Source: Paenibacillus alkalitolerans (GTDB taxonomy: Bacteria; Bacillota; Bacilli; Paenibacillales; YIM-B00363). Taken from it: a stretch of DNA of 64,000 nt. Below the pieces are notes generated by a model that was not told the origin of the DNA, did not search any database, and was given only the letters and a program-made list of their open reading frames with translations. Shown here piece after piece: positions 55,423 to 64,000 of this stretch. The stretch is from contig NZ_JAEMXM010000002.1 in the NCBI RefSeq assembly GCF_016482785.1, forward strand, positions 1-64,000, in the 5' to 3' direction. The position numbers were made by a program, and so were the translations under genes. Within the stretch, counting starts at the first letter, position 1, and every line of letters starts with the position of its first letter.

Positions 55423-55809
55423 TTAAAATGTTTTCAACTGTCCGTAATGAGCTATGAAATGCAGCAGCTCCGCGAGAACGGGAAGAACGAACTCCGTCGG
55501 CCCCATCCGGAATATTCCGCTCCGGCTGTGCATAGTGGCGCCTTTCGTGAAGATGCGGTAACGATCTTGGCCGATGTTCATGTTCACGATCTCGTTGTTC
55601 GAGTTTCGGCTGGCCACAATCCGCACAGGCCGCCCGACCGTCTCGTAAGGGATAATGCTTACGATATCCTCGAGCTTGATATAGTAATTCACATGCGGCT
55701 TCTGGTATACCAGTTCTTTCGTTGAAACGGTGAGACCGAAATCGTTCTTCTTATGGGACAATTTCAATTCGCCTTCGAGCGACTTGAGCTGCAAGAAATC
55801 GTTATACAA
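55423..55809 (-). CDS. Hypothetical protein
   Basis: A soluble protein of about 128 residues (LYNDFLQLKSLEGELKLSH at its start, then YYIKLEDIVSIIPYE and EFVLPVLAELLHFIAHYG near the end). It may be a small PH-like or beta-rich domain with a C-terminal helix; I do not recognise the family. I chose the TTG at 55809 with GGGAG nine bases upstream; the ATG at 55905 adds residues that look non-coding. Confidence 0.6.
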   Translation of the reverse strand: MYNDFLQLKSLEGELKLSHKKNDFGLTVSTKELVYQKPHVNYYIKLEDIVSIIPYETVGRPVRIVASRNSNNEIVNMNIGQDRYRIFTKGATMHSRSGIFRMGPTEFVLPVLAELLHFIAHYGQLKTF

Positions 55810-55924
55810 ACCGGTTGACTCCCTCCCTGCGGGCAAAACCGCCCGATTCTTGAAAGTCGTTCTACCGAGTGTATCACAATTCCCGCGCACGCTCCACCGT
55901 TTCAAGACCCAGGCCGGATGGGAA

Positions 55925-56401
55925 TTACATCCATTGCTGCAGCTGCGTCTTCAATGTTTCCTTGGATACTTTCATCTTCTGGAACAACGGAGACGGCACG
56001 ATGCCGTTATATTTGGAAATCTTCTTGTTGACTTCCGCCAATTCCTTGTCAATGCCGTTTGCCACCCCAAGCTCGAGCAAGTCGTCCAACTGCACGAGAC
56101 GGTCGCGGATTTCGTGCTGAAGCTGCAGCCACTGCGGCAGCACGTTCGCATTTTTCAATATTCCGTATAACCCGTTCCCTGTCTGAACCTCGACCGGCTT
56201 CCCTTTACCCTTCAGGTCGTCGAAGCCGCCGGTTTTCTCGCATTCCGCGAACGCCTCGTCCAACCAATGATGCAGCTGCCGCTCGCCGACAATGGTGCGC
56301 GCCGCGTCTTCGGACACCCTCTTGTCCACATCGGGCCCCGCCGAACTCCGAAGCGCCTCCTCCAGTTTTTTCTCTTTTTCGAACCGTTCCGCTTTTTTCA
56401 T
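55925..56401 (-). CDS. DUF1992 protein (DnaJ-homologue subfamily C member 28 conserved domain)
   Basis: A 158-residue soluble protein. The DUF1992 core begins at RTIVGERQLHHWLDEAFA and contains GGFDDLKGKGKPV and the helical IRDRLVQLDDLLELGVA region. There is no J-domain HPD motif, as usual for bacterial members. The function is unknown. The ATG at 56401 is better spaced from GGAG than the GTG at 56407. Confidence 0.82.
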   Translation of the reverse strand: MKKAERFEKEKKLEEALRSSAGPDVDKRVSEDAARTIVGERQLHHWLDEAFAECEKTGGFDDLKGKGKPVEVQTGNGLYGILKNANVLPQWLQLQHEIRDRLVQLDDLLELGVANGIDKELAEVNKKISKYNGIVPSPLFQKMKVSKETLKTQLQQWM

Positions 56402-56553
56402 CGCCACACACTCCGCTCTGAAGAAAGTAACAACCGTTCTCTCCGCATCCTTATTTTTCTAATTCCATTTTATACGAACGGCGGAGCCGGAGTTATGGCG
56501 AAACGATGAATATTGTGGCAATTGCGTGACCGGCGGCCGGATCCGGCAATTCG

Positions 56554-57885
56554 CTATGAACTAAACTGCGGAAGCCACTGCGCCTGTGCGTCAAACAGTT
56601 CGTCGACCATCCGGTCGATCTCGTCCAAGGAACAGACGGCTGCCGTAAGCGGATCCATCTTAATAGCCTGCTTGATTAACGACCGGTCCCGGAGAATATG
56701 GCCCTGCGCCGCCAATTCCTGGACGTTCAAGTTCGTCTGGATTAATGCTGCCAGCTGAGGAGGCAGCGCGCCGACATGGCACGGATGAATGCCGGTGCTG
56801 TCGATCAGGCAAGGCACCTCGACGCAAGCGTCATATGGCAGGTTGGTAATGACGCCGTTATTGGCGACGTTGCCGTTGATGCGGTACGGAGTGTTCGTTT
56901 CGATGCCGTGAATGATTTGCGCGCCGTATTCGTGCGACCGGCATAAGTTTATCGCCGTTTCCGGTTTGAGCTGCTCCTCGAACCAATCGAAATACTTCTT
57001 CACTTCCTCCTTGCAGTGGCGCAAATATCCGCCCGTCCGGCCGAAGTCGAACCACGCGTTGTGGTCCTTCGAGAACCGGTTGACGAGATCTTCCAGCAGC
57101 TCCGGCCGTTTCCTGAAGTACGGAACGTATTCCGAAGCGTGGCCGCTCGATTCCGTTACGAAATATCCGAAATGGCGGAACAACTCGAACCGGGTCGGTT
57201 CTTCCCCGTATACGGACGGATCGCTCATCTTCTCTCGAAGCAGCGGGTATGCGTCTTTTCCGTTCCATTCGAATTGCAGGAACCACGACATATGATTGAT
57301 GCCCGCCACCCAATACTTGATTTCCTCGTAAGGCGCGCCGATGAACCGGGCAAGCATTTCGGACGTGCCTTGGACCGAATGGCACAATCCGATAGTGCGG
57401 ATCGGCGAAGAAGCCTGAAGCGCGCGGCAAATGATGACCATCGGATTCGTGTATTGAAGAATAACGGCGTTCGGACTTACCTCTTCCAGCTCTTTGCAAA
57501 TATCGGAAATGACCGCGAGGTGCCGCAGTCCGCGAAACACGCCTCCGGGTCCGAGCGTATCGCCAACGCACTGCTCTACTCCGTATTTGCGCGGAATTTC
57601 GATATCCAGCTCATACGCGTCCAAACCGCCGACCTGAATGGAAATGATAACGTAGTCCGCGCCGGTCAACGCCAGTCTCCTATCGGTTGTCGATTCGACC
57701 GTCATGCGCGAACCCGTCTGTTCGATCATTTTTCTCGCCAACCGGTCCACCAGTTCGAGACGCTTTTCGTCGATGTCCATAAAGCAAAAGCGCGTTTCGT
57801 CCAATTCCGGAAACGTCATTAGATCCGCAACCAAGTTGCGTGTAAATACGGCGCTTCCCGCGCCGATAAATGCCACCTTCGCCAT
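56554..57885 (-). CDS. Glycoside hydrolase family 4 (alpha-galactosidase-like)
   Basis: An NAD+ and metal-dependent glycosidase, cytosolic. The N-terminal Rossmann motif is FIGAGSAVFTRNL. The metal ligands lie in GLCHSVQG (Cys, near residue 175) and GINHMSW (His, near 202), and FRGLRHLAV is the GH4 substrate-loop region. It resembles alpha-galactosidase/alpha-glucuronidase (MelA/LplD) more than phospho-glycosidases. AAGGAGG precedes the ATG at 57885. It is divergent from an AraC regulator. Confidence 0.88.
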   Translation of the reverse strand: MAKVAFIGAGSAVFTRNLVADLMTFPELDETRFCFMDIDEKRLELVDRLARKMIEQTGSRMTVESTTDRRLALTGADYVIISIQVGGLDAYELDIEIPRKYGVEQCVGDTLGPGGVFRGLRHLAVISDICKELEEVSPNAVILQYTNPMVIICRALQASSPIRTIGLCHSVQGTSEMLARFIGAPYEEIKYWVAGINHMSWFLQFEWNGKDAYPLLREKMSDPSVYGEEPTRFELFRHFGYFVTESSGHASEYVPYFRKRPELLEDLVNRFSKDHNAWFDFGRTGGYLRHCKEEVKKYFDWFEEQLKPETAINLCRSHEYGAQIIHGIETNTPYRINGNVANNGVITNLPYDACVEVPCLIDSTGIHPCHVGALPPQLAALIQTNLNVQELAAQGHILRDRSLIKQAIKMDPLTAAVCSLDEIDRMVDELFDAQAQWLPQFSS

Positions 57886-57899
57886 TTCGGCATTCCTCC

Positions 57900-57942
57900 T
57901 TGTTATGATACAATATTGCGGTATATAATCGCACACTGCGAT
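57900..57942. promoter_or_regulatory. Promoter and palindrome between GH4 and AraC genes
   Basis: On the plus strand TTGTTA (57900), an 18-base spacer and TATAAT (57924-57929) read toward the regulator. The perfect palindrome ATCGCA-CAC-TGCGAT (57928-57942) overlaps the -10, a likely regulator-binding site. Confidence 0.5.
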
Positions 57943-58014
57943 ATCTACTTATAAGATTAAATTTGTAGTTTACCGCTTTCAATAGGAATGTTTTTCGAAG
58001 GGAGTAGTAAAAAA

Positions 58015-58881
58015 TTGCGCAGAACCACTTACGGCTTCCGCTTCCCGGATTTTCCTCCGCATATCATGACGTTACATGGCATCGGGTGGGAAGACATTCA
58101 AGACCCGTCATATGACTGGGACGGCCTCCGGAGGGAGGATCGCGGGGCGCTGTTCCAATACACGCTTTCAGGGGAAGGACGGCTTGAAGCGAACGGCACG
58201 GTTTACACCGTCGGGAAAGACACGGGGTTTCTCTTATATTTTCCGGGCAGAAACCGGTATTATTTCGATGCGTCGTCGGAGAAGCCGTGGGAGTTTATTT
58301 GGATCATGCTGCAGGGTACGGATACCGCCGTTCATTGGGACCGATTGCTCGGAGCTTTCGGGCCGGTCGTGGAGTTGAAACCGGATGCGTCGCCGATTGC
58401 GCAGTGGCACAGGCTGTACAAGGATATTTCCGAAGGGGGCTTGCGCGATCCGTACGAGCTGTCGGTGCGCGTGTACGAGTGGCTGCTGTCGTGGGAAGGG
58501 CTGGCGGAAGGCAAGCACCGCAAGTCCGTCGTTCCGAAGCCGTACGAGGATGCCAAGCGTTATATCGACGCGGAGTTTCGCCGCCCGCTGACCTTGGAAG
58601 AAATAGCGGCGGCGGCCGGTGTTTCGAAATATCATTTTTGCAAAATGTTCCAGCGTTACTACGGGCTCCCCCCAACCCAATACGTGACGAAAAAAAGAAT
58701 CGAGGCGGCCGCGCTCGACTTGCGCCGGACGGATCGTCCGGTCGCGCATGTGGCGGCCGCCTGCGGATTCGACAACGGCAGTTATTTCGGCAAAGTATTT
58801 CGCCGTATCGTGGGTGTCACTCCAATGCAATACCGGGAAGGAAAGGGTTCGCTCCCCGTCGACGAGCTCATCATCGAATAA
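58015..58881 (+). CDS. AraC-family regulator with cupin sensor domain
   Basis: The N-terminal ~150 residues form an AraC-type cupin ligand-binding domain (LFQYTLSGEGRLEANGTVY). The C-terminal ~100 residues are the AraC helix-turn-helix (LEEIAAAAGVSKYHFCKMFQ, then AAACGFDNGSYFGKVFRR). It probably senses the sugar handled by the divergent GH4 enzyme. I prefer the TTG at 58015, which has AAGGGAG upstream; the ATG at 57988 is the alternative. Its 3' end overlaps the helD-like gene by 11 bases, tail to tail. Confidence 0.88.
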   Translation: MRRTTYGFRFPDFPPHIMTLHGIGWEDIQDPSYDWDGLRREDRGALFQYTLSGEGRLEANGTVYTVGKDTGFLLYFPGRNRYYFDASSEKPWEFIWIMLQGTDTAVHWDRLLGAFGPVVELKPDASPIAQWHRLYKDISEGGLRDPYELSVRVYEWLLSWEGLAEGKHRKSVVPKPYEDAKRYIDAEFRRPLTLEEIAAAAGVSKYHFCKMFQRYYGLPPTQYVTKKRIEAAALDLRRTDRPVAHVAAACGFDNGSYFGKVFRRIVGVTPMQYREGKGSLPVDELIIE

Positions 58882-61138
58882 CGCTCACCTCGCGATTCAA
58901 AAAAGGGGTCAGCTTTCCTTGATAGAACAGATGAAGTCTATGGAGGGCACGGGTACATACGGTATAAAACAATTTTCGCTCTTCTTCTCTGCCGTACCGT
59001 TGTTCTCCGGCATTCCATATGACGACCGCATCGAACTCAAGGCCTTTCGCCAAATAGGACGGAAGCGCGACGACGCCGGAGACGAACGATTGGGAATGCT
59101 TCGTGATCGGTTGAATGTCCAATCGTCCGGACAGCTCGCGGACAGCGTCTTCGCATTCATATGCGGTTTTCGTAATGATCGCTAACGAGTGCATACCTTC
59201 CTTCTTGAGCGCTTGCACGACTGCCGCCGCTTTAGCGGCGAGCGATTTGCCGTCTTCAACGCATTCGATTGCCGGATGTTCTCCCTCGCGCTCGAACGGT
59301 TCGATCTCCTCGCCCCCGGGAATGATTGCGCGCGTAAATTCGACGATCGGCCTCGTAGAACGGTAGCTTCTTTGCAGCCGGATCGCGATCGTCTCTTCCG
59401 CCGGAAACAAAGCTTCGCTTGCCAAATGTCCGCGTTCGACGCCCGTTCCGTGAATCGCTTGATTCATATCCCCCAATGCGGTAATGCCGGCGTTCGGGAA
59501 CAGCCTGCGTAAATACGCCCATTGGAGCGGCGTGTAGTCCTGCGCTTCATCCACGACGACGTGCCGGATCCGGTTCATGCGGGACGCCCCGTGCAGCGCT
59601 TCCAGCAGGTATAGGAGAGGTACCGCGTCCTCGTATGGAAGAGACTCTGCGCTTAATCTGCGCAGCGTGTCTTTCGCCGCCCGTTCCCACTCGGTTGACG
59701 GTTCAATTCCGGAATCCCGGCACAATTGCCGATAAAGGCCTTCTTGTTCGAACAGCTGCCTGTACGTGCCGACGATATCGACGAATCGGAAATTCTTAAT
59801 ATCCTCGCGCATTCCTTCGTACGCTTTCCTTGCTTTTACGCGGCTTAACCGCTTCAATTCGTCCTCCGTGCCCAAATATTTCGGTTCCTTCATCATCTTT
59901 TTATATAAGGCGACGGCGCGTTTGCGTTCCAATTCTTTCACTTCTTCAAGCAGCGTCTCCTGCATGCTTGCAAGCCGGACCGGCATTCGGCTTCCGGCAT
60001 ACGTTTCGTAAAACATCATTCCGAGCCTGTCTTCGCCAATAACGGTTTTGTCCTTGCGTTTCAGGGGGAGGAACCGTACGCCTCCTTTATCCAATGACGC
60101 CGCGTATCGATCCAGGACGTCGGCGAACGGTATCGACGATTTGATCCGGATGCCGGCCATCCGGTCATCGTAATCCTTATGTTGTTCCGGGGAGTACACG
60201 AACTCCAGCTGATCGTACGGATGTTCGATCCGCCGTATTCCGTCAAGCCGCTTCCGCACATAATCGAAGAACGTGGTTTGCGGAATGCGGTCTTCTCCGA
60301 GCTCCGGGAGAACATTGGAGACGTAATCGTTGAACACGTCGTTCGGTGAAAACAACACGAGCTGTTCGGGTGTCCATACGTTGCGGTACCGGTACAGCAA
60401 ATAAGCGATACGCTGCAGCGCGGCGGATGTTTTCCCGCTGCCGGCCGCGCCCTGCACGAATATGAAGCGGTGCTTCGTGTCGCGTATGATTTGATTTTGT
60501 TCGCGCTGGATCGTCGTAACGATCGATTTCATCTTCGGTTCGGCATTGCGGCCGAGCATCTGCTTCAGCATATCGTCGCCGATCGTGACGCCGGTGTCGA
60601 AAACCGACAGCAGCCTTCCTCCGCGGATAACAAACTGCCTCTTCAGCGTAATTTCGCCGCGGATCGTTTCCTCCGGCGCTTCGTATTCGGCGGGACCCGG
60701 CCCGAAATCGTAATACATGCCCGCAATCGGAGCGCGCCAATCGTAGACGATGACCTCGTGCGTCGCGTCATCCGTCAGCGACATCGTGCCTATGTAAATC
60801 CGGTTCGGCGTATTTTCGCCGTCCTCCCGAAAATCGAGCCTCGCGAAGTACGGCGACGACTTCAGCCGCTCGAGCTTTTCCGCACGGCCTTGCGCCAGCC
60901 GGTAGCTTCTGGCGTGCTGAGACAGCTCTTGCGCCTGCTGCGTCAACTGCACCGCCGCTTCAAACCAATCGTCGGTATCGTATACGAGATCGTCCCATAA
61001 ATCGCGTTTGCCGGAAACAAGCTCCTCCTTCCGGCCGCCGGCAGCTCCCGCCGCCTCTTCAATCTCGCGGTCGATCAGTCCCAGCACCTCATCAAGCTGC
61101 CGTTCCTCCAACCTTTGTTCTTTCGGGTCAAGACTCAA
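58871..61138 (-). CDS. helD: HelD-like UvrD/Rep superfamily helicase
   Basis: HelD in Bacillus binds RNA polymerase and recycles stalled complexes. The protein has a coiled-coil N-terminal arm (residues ~1-90), Walker A QGAAGSGKTSAALQ near residue 235, DEAQDYTPLQW near 510 and the late helicase motif GLEFDAVVIW near 700. About 755 residues, as in Bacillus. I chose the TTG at 61138 because GGAGG lies eight bases upstream; the frame runs on to 61237. Confidence 0.87.
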   Translation of the reverse strand: MSLDPKEQRLEERQLDEVLGLIDREIEEAAGAAGGRKEELVSGKRDLWDDLVYDTDDWFEAAVQLTQQAQELSQHARSYRLAQGRAEKLERLKSSPYFARLDFREDGENTPNRIYIGTMSLTDDATHEVIVYDWRAPIAGMYYDFGPGPAEYEAPEETIRGEITLKRQFVIRGGRLLSVFDTGVTIGDDMLKQMLGRNAEPKMKSIVTTIQREQNQIIRDTKHRFIFVQGAAGSGKTSAALQRIAYLLYRYRNVWTPEQLVLFSPNDVFNDYVSNVLPELGEDRIPQTTFFDYVRKRLDGIRRIEHPYDQLEFVYSPEQHKDYDDRMAGIRIKSSIPFADVLDRYAASLDKGGVRFLPLKRKDKTVIGEDRLGMMFYETYAGSRMPVRLASMQETLLEEVKELERKRAVALYKKMMKEPKYLGTEDELKRLSRVKARKAYEGMREDIKNFRFVDIVGTYRQLFEQEGLYRQLCRDSGIEPSTEWERAAKDTLRRLSAESLPYEDAVPLLYLLEALHGASRMNRIRHVVVDEAQDYTPLQWAYLRRLFPNAGITALGDMNQAIHGTGVERGHLASEALFPAEETIAIRLQRSYRSTRPIVEFTRAIIPGGEEIEPFEREGEHPAIECVEDGKSLAAKAAAVVQALKKEGMHSLAIITKTAYECEDAVRELSGRLDIQPITKHSQSFVSGVVALPSYLAKGLEFDAVVIWNAGEQRYGREEERKLFYTVCTRALHRLHLFYQGKLTPFLNREVSVIR

Positions 61139-61290
61139 ATTGCTCGCCTCCGCTAGTGAATGTACGATGATTGAATGCATAACAGTTATATTCTTCCAAA
61201 GTTGTGGCGAAACCATTATAATACGAGAAGTATGCAAACCGCTATCGAGTTGAATTCAAACATTACACGGGAGAGGTGCCTTTCACACAC

Positions 61291-62349
61291 ATGGCGAACC
61301 GGTTTTTTCTCATCCTGCTTGCAGTCGGACTGCCGTTATCGATTGCGGGCAGCGTGCTCCATTGGTCCGAGACATTGATGTTCTTGATCTATTGTCTCAC
61401 CATAATCGCTTTGGCTTCCTATATGGGCCGGGCGACGGAAAGCTTGGCGATCGTTGCGGGACCGCGAATCGGCGGCTTGCTTAACGCCACGTTCGGCAAC
61501 GCCGTCGAGCTGATCATCTCCATCTTTGCGCTGCAGGCGGGGCTGGTCGAGGTCGTGCTGGCCTCGCTTACCGGTTCCGTACTCGGCAACCTGCTGCTGG
61601 TCGCCGGCTTGTCGTTCTTCGTCGGCGGATTGCGGTTCAAGCGGCAGGAGTTTAACGTGTACGACGCGCGCCACAATTCCGGGCTGCTCATGTTCGCCGT
61701 CATCGTCGCGTTCGTCATCCCGGAAGTATTTTCGGTAAATATGCCGGAGGAAGAAACTTTCTCCTTGAGCCTTGGCGTATCCGGGGTTCTTATCTTGCTG
61801 TACTTGGCGGCGTTGTTTTTCCGCCTTGTGACGCATCGCGGCGTGTACGCGCATCCCGGCGACGACGAAGGCCATCATGATGAAAAGCCTGAGTGGAGCA
61901 AAGGGTTGTCCATCACTATTTTAGCGCTCGCCACGATTGCCGTCGCATACGTGTCCGAAAGCTTGGTGCATACGTTCGAAGGGGTGGCGGAACGGTTCGG
62001 ATGGAGCGAGCTGTTCATCGGGGTTATCATCGTGGCGATCGTCGGCAACGCCGCGGAGCACGCATCGGCGATCATCTTCGCTTACAAAAACAAAATGAAC
62101 ATCGCCGTGGAAATTGCGGTCGGATCGACCCTGCAAATCGCGATGTTCGTAGCGCCCGTGCTTGTGTTCATTTCCTTGTTTTTCGACTACCGAATGCCGC
62201 TCGTCTTCTCGCTGCCCGAGCTCGTTGCGATGGCGTCGGCCGTGCTATTGACCGTCGTCATCACCAACGACGGGGACACGAACTGGTTCGAGGGGCTGAC
62301 GATGTTCGGAGCCTACCTTATCATGGGCATCGGATTTTATTTGTTGTAA
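61291..62349 (+). CDS. chaA: CaCA-family Ca2+(or Na+)/H+ exchanger (ChaA/YfkE-like)
   Basis: An integral membrane cation/proton antiporter with about eleven hydrophobic segments. The two internally repeated alpha motifs are GNAVELIISIFALQAG (near residue 65) and GNAAEHASAIIFAYKNK (near 250), each with the conserved Glu. A short acidic/His loop (HPGDDEGHHDEKPEW) near residue 190 separates the halves. The start is uncertain: ATG at 61291 or GTG at 61276, both near GGGAGAGG. The length of 352 fits CAX proteins. Confidence 0.9.
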   Translation: MANRFFLILLAVGLPLSIAGSVLHWSETLMFLIYCLTIIALASYMGRATESLAIVAGPRIGGLLNATFGNAVELIISIFALQAGLVEVVLASLTGSVLGNLLLVAGLSFFVGGLRFKRQEFNVYDARHNSGLLMFAVIVAFVIPEVFSVNMPEEETFSLSLGVSGVLILLYLAALFFRLVTHRGVYAHPGDDEGHHDEKPEWSKGLSITILALATIAVAYVSESLVHTFEGVAERFGWSELFIGVIIVAIVGNAAEHASAIIFAYKNKMNIAVEIAVGSTLQIAMFVAPVLVFISLFFDYRMPLVFSLPELVAMASAVLLTVVITNDGDTNWFEGLTMFGAYLIMGIGFYLL

Positions 62350-62357
62350 GGAATTCG

Positions 62358-63920
62358 TCATTCGGCAATCGGCGGCAATCGTCCCGCGGCATCCGGAAGG
62401 AGAGCTCTTTGCTCTCCTTTTTTGTATCGTTTACTGTACTCGGAAGGATGGCAGCCTACCGCCTCCTTAAACAATTTGGAAAAGTACCGCGTGCTGTAAT
62501 ATCCTACCGCTTGGGCCACCTGCTGCACCTGCATATTCGGATCGCAAAGCAGCTCCTTCGCTTTCAAGATACGGATCCGGGTCAAGTATTTCATAAAAGT
62601 CGTTCCCGTCCGCTTATGGAACAAGTAGCTCAAATAATTTTGCGTGATGTCCAGCTCCGCCGCAATTTGGCACAAGCCGATATCTTCCATGTATTTGCGT
62701 TCGATCACGGCAATCACCTGGTCCACAAGACCGGTCAGCCGGTTTTCGCCGCTCTGGTGCTCCCCTAGCATCCGTTCTCCGCACTGCTTCAACTGTTCCA
62801 CGATGTCGCCGGAACCGGCGATCGCTTCTTCGGTAACCGAAACCGTGCACGCCAGGAAACGGGCGATATTGCCAATGAGCTTGGTCCGCCCTTCTCCCTT
62901 GCAAAGTGCAAGCTTCTTTTCCAAATTTGCGGCCCCGTTCTGGAACGGCAAATATAACTTCGCTTTATATGCCGCGGCCAGGTCGAGCAGCTGTTTGCCT
63001 ATTTCCTTCAGCAGCTCGTCATCTGACATCGGGATAAAGTCTTTTGCCGGCCAGAGCCGGTTGATGCCGGCAACCGGCCGCAGGCAAGCAAGGTCGCGAA
63101 GCTTTTCAAGCTGCTCATATAGTGCATGGTACCCGTCGCATTGACCGGTTTCCAAAGCCGTGAATTGTACGGGGTTGCCGCCGTATTGCCGAATCAGCCG
63201 TTCCAGCTTGCCGCGAAGCCCGCCGATGCTCCCCGCCGCTTGTGCGCTTCCTCCCGGCTCGCTTGCGGCCACAACGGCAAACTCGCCGCCGGGCAGCGCC
63301 AACAAAGCCGTGTACCAGCCGCAGCGGACCAGTTCTTCCAAGCATAAGCGGACGTCCCGGCTGAATCGACGCTGCCACTCCGTCATTTGCGATGCTGTGC
63401 AGCTCCCGTCGATTAGGAACAGGCAGGCATAAAACGTACCCATTCTCATGACGCTGTCCTCTCGCTCGTGCTCCATGCCGGCAAGCCCGTGATACAGCGC
63501 AATCAAATCGTTCTCGAACTGTTTGTTCAAGAGCAGCTTGTACCGGAAGTTGTCCTTGGACACGCGGTCCAAAGCCCGCTCCAATTCCTCCGAGCGAACC
63601 GGCTTGAGCAGGTACTCCGAAGCCCCGAGCTGTATCGCCTTCTGTGCGTATGCGAAATCCGAAAATCCGCTAAGAATAATCCAGCGGGTGGCAGGGGACA
63701 CGTTCCGGGCGACGGCCGCCTGAATCGCTTCCAGCCCGTCCATGCGCGGCATGCGGATGTCGACAATGGCGATGACCGGCTTATGCTCTTCGACAAGCTG
63801 CAGCAGTTGTTCGCCGTTGACCGCCTCGCCCGCAACCTCCCAAGGAACCGGCATTCCTTCAATCATCTGGACCAGATTCAGGCGGGACAAGCGTTCATCG
63901 TCTGCCAGCACGATTTTCAT
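62358..63920 (-). CDS. YesN-type response regulator with AraC DNA-binding domain
   Basis: The receiver domain has phospho-acceptor Asp54 (AIVDIRMPRMDG) and Lys in LLKPVRSEE near 105. A long linker region follows, then a C-terminal AraC helix-turn-helix (CQIAAELDITQNYLSYLFHK, then AQAVGYYSTRYFSKLFKE) near residues 415-500. Such regulators usually control carbohydrate ABC transporter operons. Its start overlaps the kinase stop codon upstream (ATGA). Confidence 0.9.
   Translation of the reverse strand: MKIVLADDERLSRLNLVQMIEGMPVPWEVAGEAVNGEQLLQLVEEHKPVIAIVDIRMPRMDGLEAIQAAVARNVSPATRWIILSGFSDFAYAQKAIQLGASEYLLKPVRSEELERALDRVSKDNFRYKLLLNKQFENDLIALYHGLAGMEHEREDSVMRMGTFYACLFLIDGSCTASQMTEWQRRFSRDVRLCLEELVRCGWYTALLALPGGEFAVVAASEPGGSAQAAGSIGGLRGKLERLIRQYGGNPVQFTALETGQCDGYHALYEQLEKLRDLACLRPVAGINRLWPAKDFIPMSDDELLKEIGKQLLDLAAAYKAKLYLPFQNGAANLEKKLALCKGEGRTKLIGNIARFLACTVSVTEEAIAGSGDIVEQLKQCGERMLGEHQSGENRLTGLVDQVIAVIERKYMEDIGLCQIAAELDITQNYLSYLFHKRTGTTFMKYLTRIRILKAKELLCDPNMQVQQVAQAVGYYSTRYFSKLFKEAVGCHPSEYSKRYKKGEQRALLPDAAGRLPPIAE
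62396..62424 (+). terminator. Terminator of the exchanger gene, inside the 3' end of the next gene
   Basis: AAGGAGAGC-TCTTT-GCTCTCCTT followed by a T-run. It lies within the last codons of the convergent response-regulator gene. Confidence 0.8.
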
Positions 63921-64000
63921 GCTTTCACATCCTTTATCGGAATATCAATCGTCACCAAGGTCCCGGAGCCGGGAACGGAGTCGATCGTGAACGAAGCGTT
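63917..64000 (-). CDS. Sensor histidine kinase (YesM-type), C-terminal end only
   Basis: The last 27 codons of a gene cut by the window edge read FTIDSVPGSGTLVTIDIPI followed by a short tail, the usual end of a HATPase domain. The stop TGA overlaps the regulator's ATG (ATGA), so the two are translationally coupled. Confidence 0.8.
   Translation of the reverse strand, partial: NASFTIDSVPGSGTLVTIDIPIKDVKA

Overview
The window looks like chromosomal DNA of a Gram-positive, low-to-mid-GC member of the Firmicutes, most likely the Paenibacillaceae (Paenibacillus/Cohnella-like). The evidence is a base composition near 50% GC, strong AGGAGG ribosome binding sites with several TTG/GTG starts, a SAM-I (S-box) riboswitch ahead of metNIQ, and Bacillus-type genes resembling YfmM, AmpS, YneQ, YpbS, YuiD, YhfH, TmrB and BcsA-YpbQ. 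I see no rRNA operon, intact tRNA, prophage, intact insertion sequence or CRISPR array.

Layout. 0-18 kb is mostly housekeeping: an RluA-type pseudouridine synthase, a YuiD-like PAP2 protein, two oxidoreductases, an ABC-F ATPase, aminopeptidase AmpS, a DEAD-box helicase, an azoreductase, a ZIP transporter with an M48 protease, the methionine importer metNIQ under its riboswitch, a permease pair with a His-rich loop, and a Nudix hydrolase. Near 18.3 kb lies a tandem array of about 52-bp palindromic repeats. 18.7-25.7 kb carries a GH2 beta-galactosidase and then a four-gene run: type III polyketide synthase, isoprenylcysteine-type methyltransferase and a two-subunit methylmalonyl-CoA mutase. 25.7-37.4 kb holds a TrpXYZ-like ABC importer, a membrane-anchored multicopper oxidase divergent from a two-component system, and several small enzymes and regulators.

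37.4-43.8 kb is an accessory, decaying stretch. It has a 5'-truncated P450, a CLC-F-type fluoride exporter with a DUF421 protein, tails of an MFS transporter and of an FMN reductase, an ArsR-regulated drug exporter with twin operators, a Phd/ParE-type toxin-antitoxin pair and a fragment of a formylglycine-generating-enzyme-like protein. 43.8-50.3 kb holds an iron-sulfur/SCP2 fusion protein with its MarR regulator and a two-gene (alpha-beta, gamma-delta) 2-oxoacid:ferredoxin oxidoreductase.

50.4-56.4 kb contains the most interesting candidate system: an MraY paralogue, TmrB (tunicamycin resistance), a YdjC/ChbG-type deacetylase and an APH-fold kinase, all in one direction with short gaps. I read it as a possible resistance cassette against nucleoside inhibitors of MraY; this is inference. 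56.5-64 kb has a GH4 glycosidase divergent from an AraC regulator, a HelD-like helicase, a CaCA cation/proton exchanger and a YesN/YesM-type two-component pair cut by the window end.
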